From Methanobacterium sp. UBA176 (GTDB taxonomy: Archaea; Methanobacteriota; Methanobacteria; Methanobacteriales; Methanobacteriaceae): a stretch of DNA of 64,000 bases. Below the pieces are notes generated by a model. The model saw nothing but the letters and a program-made list of their open reading frames with translations. It ran no database searches and was not told the origin of the DNA. Every line of letters begins with the position of its first letter. The stretch's first letter is position 1. Shown here piece after piece: positions 60,138 to 64,000 of the stretch. The stretch is taken from NCBI GenBank assembly GCA_002505765.1, contig DAVZ01000069.1, positions 40,918 to 104,917 on the forward strand, read 5' to 3'. The translations under genes were made by a program, and so were the position numbers.

Positions 60138-60473
60138 TTACCTCGTATTCAGTAATCTAATAAATTTGTCCTTGTCTTTAACCATGAAAGAATATTCAAA
60201 CTTGTAGTCACTAATACGAATGTCCTTCAAAGGATTAATTGACGTTTCAGGTATTACTGGGGAGTCTTTTGGGTTGCTTTTGCTTATAATGTTTTTTTCA
60301 AACCAGCTTGCGTCTTCCATATTATCAAAACCAATTTTAAGAATTGTCTTTTGATAAAGGATACAGCACTCATTGAATCTACTTAAAAAAACATTCTTTA
60401 TTTCACTAAAGATTTTTTCGTCTTCCATGATGTAATATATTATAGGACTTTTGTAATAAATCTTTTGTTTCAT
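60138..60473 (-). CDS. Protein of unknown function
   Basis: A 111-residue frame. A start at an internal ATG (60428, MEDEKIFSEIKNVFLSRFNE) is also possible, since neither start has a good ribosome binding site. It contains CCILYQKTILKIGFDNMEDASWFEK and ends FEYSFMVKDKDKFIRLL, an alpha/beta pattern. Confidence is moderate that this is a real gene. Confidence 0.5.
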   Translation of the reverse strand: MKQKIYYKSPIIYYIMEDEKIFSEIKNVFLSRFNECCILYQKTILKIGFDNMEDASWFEKNIISKSNPKDSPVIPETSINPLKDIRISDYKFEYSFMVKDKDKFIRLLNTR

Positions 60474-60623
60474 AAATTATTAAAACTGATAATAATACAG
60501 CACTAAAATTAACTTAAAATAATAAAAAATTAAATTTTATTATTTATTTTTTTATAAATTAGCTTAATATATTAATTTAAAGGATAATTAAAACATATAA
60601 TAAATTATAATGTAATTAAAAAT

Positions 60624-60914
60624 TTAAATTTTTGATTTTAGCTTTTTAGCCTTTATTTTCAGCCTGTTTTTATATTCAATGTAGTTGTATGGATTTTCGT
60701 CTTTATTATTAAAGGGATTCACTGTTAATTTTAATTTATGTAACGCCGGGCTTAATTTTATACTTACGTATTTATCCAGTCCTTTTATTTTCTCTTTAGC
60801 TTCCGTGATTCTTTGAACGAGTTCTATTACCTCTGCAGGTTCAAGATAGTCCCAAGTGGTGTTGTCATGGTCAATTTTGTTGATTATGTTCCACCAGTTA
60901 ACGTTTTTTCTCAA
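60624..60914 (-). CDS. Small NWWNII-motif protein, paralogue 2
   Basis: This 96-residue protein starts at TTG with GGAGGGAATAAG upstream. It opens MRKNVNWWNIINKIDHDNTT then WDYLEPAEVIELVQRITEAK and ends in a Lys-rich tail. It is a clear relative of the protein at 56097-56339 and lies on the same strand 4.3 kb away. The longer version here supports the idea that the other lost its end. Function unknown. Confidence 0.7.
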   Translation of the reverse strand: MRKNVNWWNIINKIDHDNTTWDYLEPAEVIELVQRITEAKEKIKGLDKYVSIKLSPALHKLKLTVNPFNNKDENPYNYIEYKNRLKIKAKKLKSKI

Positions 60915-61525
60915 CTTATTCCCTCCAGAAGATAATTAATAAAAAAATTAAAATGGAGATGTTAAAATAAAATTCTTGATTTTCTCAAACGATAATTTTA
61001 CAGTATAATATTGTATATTCTGGATAATATACCTTTCTAATTGAATTTGGGTAATAACTTGTATTATTTTTACTATTACGTAAAACGGTTTAACGCCATA
61101 TTATTCTCTTAAAGTCCAATATAAGTTAAATTCATTCTCTTTATGATTAAATTAGAAGTACTATGTTCTTGTAAAGATTCATTAGATTTATAATTAAACA
61201 AATTAATAAATAAATTTCTAATATATTTAATTAATCATTAAAATTTCAAAATTATCTTTGATTCTGTAACTGGACATTTTTATTGATTTAAAATTTTTTT
61301 TAATATGCTATTAATAATAAGTTATATTATATTTTGAAATTTCAACATGGAATCCCTTTTTGAATACTAAAGATTTATTTAGTATTAATTACAATAATAT
61401 AATAAGAATAGAATAAAAAATGTGAATATATATCTTCTGATATTTAAATTTAATTTGACTTTAAAAGGGTTAAATTAGTTTTAATATTAATTTTAATCTA
61501 TTCTGGCATAAAGAGGGGTTAAAGA
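60915..61525. other. A+T-rich non-coding stretch
   Basis: This 611-base stretch between a minus-strand and a plus-strand gene is very A+T-rich with no supported frame. GAGGGG just before 61526 is the ribosome binding site of the next gene. I see no RNA gene and no strong inverted repeat, only scattered promoter-like AT runs. Confidence 0.4.
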
Positions 61526-61684
61526 ATGAGATATTTAATTTGTAGAGATTGCATGGGCTATTACAGATTGAAGGATGATGAATATATAGATGATTTTGAA
61601 AGCTGCACCTGCAATGGGGAATTGTACTATATAACCAATTTAAACAAGTATATAAAAGAAACATTAAGTAAAAATGCTAAATAA
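61526..61684 (+). CDS. Small Cys-rich (zinc-ribbon-like) protein
   Basis: A 52-residue protein, MRYLICRDCMGYYRLKDDEY then FESCTCNGELYYITNL, with CxxC and CxC pairs separated by 21 residues. GAGGGG precedes the ATG. Relatives with an ICxxCxGYY-like opening and a CxCxGxL second half occur in Methanobacteriales to my recollection (not checked). It lies 255 bases before the radical SAM gene and is a possible companion or substrate. Confidence 0.65.
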   Translation: MRYLICRDCMGYYRLKDDEYIDDFESCTCNGELYYITNLNKYIKETLSKNAK

Positions 61685-61939
61685 AGAAATTCAGCAATAA
61701 TTAAGGCTTAATTAAAAATCAATTATTATATATTATTTTATTGATCATTAATCTAATTTGCAAGTTATATAACACCTAATTAACTTATTTCTGCTCAGGA
61801 TGTAATCATAAATCCTATTTCAGGGTATTTTGGGATAAAAAGTTAATATTTAATTTAATTAGATTATAGAATATAATTTGGGCAAGATATAAATAACGTA
61901 AAATCAGTTTAAATATTAGAAATTAAGTTAGGTGGCATG

Positions 61940-63085
61940 ATGGCTTTTCATATAATGATAGTCCCAACTCTGGGTTGTCCTTCAGATTGCAGTTACTGCT
62001 GGAGTTCTGAAGAAGGATCTCATGTGATGAGTATTGAAACAATTGAAGAAATTGTAGGGTGGCTCAAAGATTTTAGAAGCGAACCGATTACCTTTACCTT
62101 TCATGGTGGAGAACCTCTCCTTGCAGGATACGATTTTTACAAAAAAGCCCTTCCATTACTTACTGATGAGCTTAAAGACTTTAAACCAGCACTTGCTATC
62201 CAAACAAATCTCTGGTGTATGGTTGATGAGCTTGCAGAACTCTTTGCAGAGTATAATATCCCGATTGGTTCAAGTTTAGACGGTCCTAAAGAAATTAATG
62301 ATTTTCAAAGGGGTGAAGGATACTTTGAAAAGACAATGAAGGGCTATAAAATTGCAAAAGCACACGGTTTAAAGGTGAGTTTCATTTCTACATTTACATC
62401 TTATTCTATTGATTTTATGGAGGATGTTTTCAATTTCTTCCTTGAAAATGATTTAAATCTTAAGTTACATCCTTCTCTACCCTCTTTACGCGATGAAAAT
62501 CCAGAAAAATGGGCTCTATCTCCAGAAAAGTATGGAGAATTATTGATCTATCTTTTAGATCAGTATCTAGAAAATATAGATAGAATCGAGCTTAAAAACA
62601 TCGACCACCTCTGTAAAAATGTTTTCACACGAAGGGGAACAGTATGCACATTTGTAGATTGCATGGGGGACACATTTGCCGTAGGGCCAGAAGGGAGCAT
62701 ATACCCCTGCTACCGTTTTGTAGGAATGCCTGAATATGTAATGGGCAGTGTTTATAATCATCCATCTGTAGAAGACCTTCAAAGATCCAAACCAGCAATG
62801 CTTCTCCAGGAATTTAAAGATCGTGTAGATACAGAATGTGCTCATTGCAATTACATTAAATTCTGCAGGGGAGGATGTCCTTACAATGCTTTAAAAATTA
62901 ACAAAGAAACAAATAAAGCTGAAATTATCGGCGTTGATCCTCACTGCACTGCTTATAAAATTATTTTTAAAGAGATAACTGATAGATTGAATAAAGAGTT
63001 CTTATCATCCGGTATGATGCGTCCAGGTTCAAATGAGGGACAATCAAAGCCAGGAATAATGTCAATAATGCTTAAACGTATTTAA
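61940..63085 (+). CDS. Radical SAM/SPASM peptide-modifying enzyme
   Basis: The 381-residue enzyme has the radical SAM cluster motif CPSDCSYC near residue 12 and FHGGEPLLAGYDF (GGE) near 58. The SPASM-like C-terminal half holds CTFVDCMGD, YPCYRF, CAHCNYIKFCRGGCPY and DPHC. This layout is that of anaerobic sulfatase-maturase and peptide maturases, which install crosslinks or oxidise residues in a ribosomally made peptide. I recall a methanogen-specific family in TIGRFAMs with a Cys-rich peptide partner, not verified here. ATG 61940 is preferred over 61937 because of spacing to GGTGG. Confidence 0.88.
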   Translation: MAFHIMIVPTLGCPSDCSYCWSSEEGSHVMSIETIEEIVGWLKDFRSEPITFTFHGGEPLLAGYDFYKKALPLLTDELKDFKPALAIQTNLWCMVDELAELFAEYNIPIGSSLDGPKEINDFQRGEGYFEKTMKGYKIAKAHGLKVSFISTFTSYSIDFMEDVFNFFLENDLNLKLHPSLPSLRDENPEKWALSPEKYGELLIYLLDQYLENIDRIELKNIDHLCKNVFTRRGTVCTFVDCMGDTFAVGPEGSIYPCYRFVGMPEYVMGSVYNHPSVEDLQRSKPAMLLQEFKDRVDTECAHCNYIKFCRGGCPYNALKINKETNKAEIIGVDPHCTAYKIIFKEITDRLNKEFLSSGMMRPGSNEGQSKPGIMSIMLKRI

Positions 63086-63137
63086 AATTATTTGGGAATG
63101 ACCATAAAGATAACTTTCTTTATTAAATGTATAATAT

Positions 63138-63533
63138 TTGTTAAAAGTATTATTCGGCTGGTTTTATAAAGGAAATTTTGCGGTCTTCTTAGCTTTAAAT
63201 TCTAATGGTGGAGGAATTAAAATTTCAAAGGTTGAATTTACTGTTTCAAACATTAAAAAATGTTTATGCCCTGAATGTCCTGTTCAGGCAGTAAGCATAT
63301 GTGTAGAGGGTAAAAAAAGAATAATGGCTCAGATAGCCTGGAGCAGTGAAAGTGGAATGTATTTTGAAGCAGACAGAGTGCCTGGAATGTATTGTTCAAC
63401 TGGAAAAGCCATTTGTAAAGATATTGATCCACAGAAAAAGTGCAGATGCAGAGAATGTGAGGTCTGGAAAGAGTATAATTTAGGAGAAGATTTTCCAGAG
63501 TTATATTATTGTCAGTATGGCCAAAAAGAGTAG
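63138..63533 (+). CDS. DUF2769-like Cys-rich protein (start uncertain)
   Basis: The conserved part, about 100 residues, reads NIKKCLCPECPVQAVSICVE, GMYCSTGKAICKDIDPQKKC and CRECEVWKEYNL, which fits DUF2769. At least ten Cys suggest bound metal. The only canonical in-frame start is TTG 63138, which adds a membrane-like extension. A good GGAGG (63210-63214) is followed at 63222 by the in-frame codon ATT, so the real start may be ATT or a frameshift may have removed the ATG. Confidence 0.7.
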   Translation: MLKVLFGWFYKGNFAVFLALNSNGGGIKISKVEFTVSNIKKCLCPECPVQAVSICVEGKKRIMAQIAWSSESGMYFEADRVPGMYCSTGKAICKDIDPQKKCRCRECEVWKEYNLGEDFPELYYCQYGQKE

Positions 63534-63722
63534 CTAAATTTTACATTCTTTAAACACGTATCCACATTCTGTACAGCGAAAGTGAGATCCCTCAGGAGCT
63601 TTGCTTCCTGTATGCTTGTATTCGACTCCAATTATGGATCCTGAAGGATCATCACTTCTAATTATGTGCTTATCTACGCAACCGCATTTTGGGCATTTAC
63701 AACTAAGTTCCTCAGTTTTCAT
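63534..63722 (-). CDS. Small Cys-rich peptide (zinc-ribbon-like)
   Basis: The 62-residue protein reads MKTEELSCKCPKCGCVDKHI, ending HFRCTECGYVFKECKI: seven Cys in two groups. GGAG lies nine bases before ATG 63722, better placed than for the ATG 15 bases upstream. Its 3' end abuts the DUF2769 stop. It is the best candidate in this window for a substrate of the radical SAM enzyme, but it also resembles an ordinary zinc ribbon. Confidence 0.65.
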   Translation of the reverse strand: MKTEELSCKCPKCGCVDKHIIRSDDPSGSIIGVEYKHTGSKAPEGSHFRCTECGYVFKECKI

Positions 63723-63950
63723 GATTTTTTTCTCCATTAGTAATTAAATTTATTGTTCGTATATATCCGAAGTATTACTTTAATCTATAATATAAATATT
63801 GTTATTTTTGATAAAATAATCCATAAAAATAAACCTTAAACACATTTAATACTTATTAAAAGAAAAAATGTAATAACATACCTTTATTCTTCCATATATT
63901 GGATATTTTCATTATTATGCAATTAAAATGTTAATTTTTATTATATAAGA

Positions 63951-64000
63951 GGCTGTCCAAATAATTCAAAATCAGAGAAAAAAATAAGGGCAAATAGGGC
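63951..64000. mobile_element. Possible end of an insertion sequence at the window edge
   Basis: The last 50 bases begin GAGGCTGTCCAAATAATTC, resembling the terminal repeats of several insertion-sequence families, which often start GGCTGTCC. The transposase would lie outside the window. The assignment is tentative. Confidence 0.3.

Overview
The window is archaeal and most likely comes from a mesophilic methanogen of the Methanobacteriales, such as Methanobacterium. The evidence is an intergenic background rich in A and T, archaeal ribosomal proteins and RNA polymerase subunits, an intron-containing tRNA, an iron-sulfur RpoD, archaeal mevalonate-pathway enzymes, the exosome/proteasome superoperon, LL-diaminopimelate aminotransferase and an archaeal riboflavin synthase. 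From memory, the gene order in the first 17 kb resembles Methanothermobacter thermautotrophicus. This was not checked against a database.

Layout. Positions 1-19,400 (+ strand) form a dense housekeeping block: cytidylate kinase (partial), L14e, Cbf5, tRNA-Ser, S13-S4-S11-RpoD-L18e-L13-S9-RpoN, an interrupted Pro-like tRNA, RpoK, enolase, a ferredoxin, S2, a Memo-family protein, and then the isoprenoid genes mevalonate kinase, isopentenyl phosphate kinase and type 2 IPP isomerase. RNase J, prenyltransferase IdsA, GltX, DapL and PurA follow. Positions 19,500-31,200 are more accessory: an SRPBCC protein, a CPBP membrane protease, a multi-PAS histidine kinase, a SWIM protein, a DEAD helicase with a Cys4 tail, exonuclease III, a lipoprotein-anchored sortase-like protein, and a PfkB/HisA-like pair. 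Positions 31,700-39,700 (- strand) are the exosome/proteasome/RNase P superoperon, reading from L15e down to prefoldin beta. Positions 39,850-44,250 (- strand) hold a HEAT protein, a CMD-family protein, riboflavin synthase and the metal ECF transporter CbiMNQO. At 44,600-46,300 (+) there is a two-gene non-homologous end-joining cassette, Ku plus a LigD-type ligase. Then come pyrF, deoxyhypusine synthase, an HTH-CBS regulator and a TRAM protein.

From about 50.5 kb to 64 kb the gene density falls and the sequence becomes an eroded accessory region. It has a decayed tyrosine integrase (two fragments), a two-unit CRISPR-like repeat, a 105-bp sequence present twice, a decayed alpha/beta hydrolase, a frameshifted zinc ribbon, small unknown proteins (including a paralogous pair), NucS and an M23 peptidase. 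It ends with a radical SAM/SPASM enzyme next to three small Cys-rich proteins, and a possible insertion-sequence end at the window edge.

The most striking structure not explained by genes is a class of clustered A+T-rich hairpins, mostly 6-9 bp stems with 3-nt loops, packed in rows directly upstream of S13, S11, S2, RNase J and the TRAM gene. In the three ribosomal cases the last hairpin abuts or overlaps the ribosome binding site. At RNase J a hairpin row lies between two copies of the gene's own start. Two other candidate structured elements stand out: a 101-nt element closed by a perfect 10-bp stem (31340-31440), and a pseudoknot-like double inverted repeat with a competing third arm (56754-56817).
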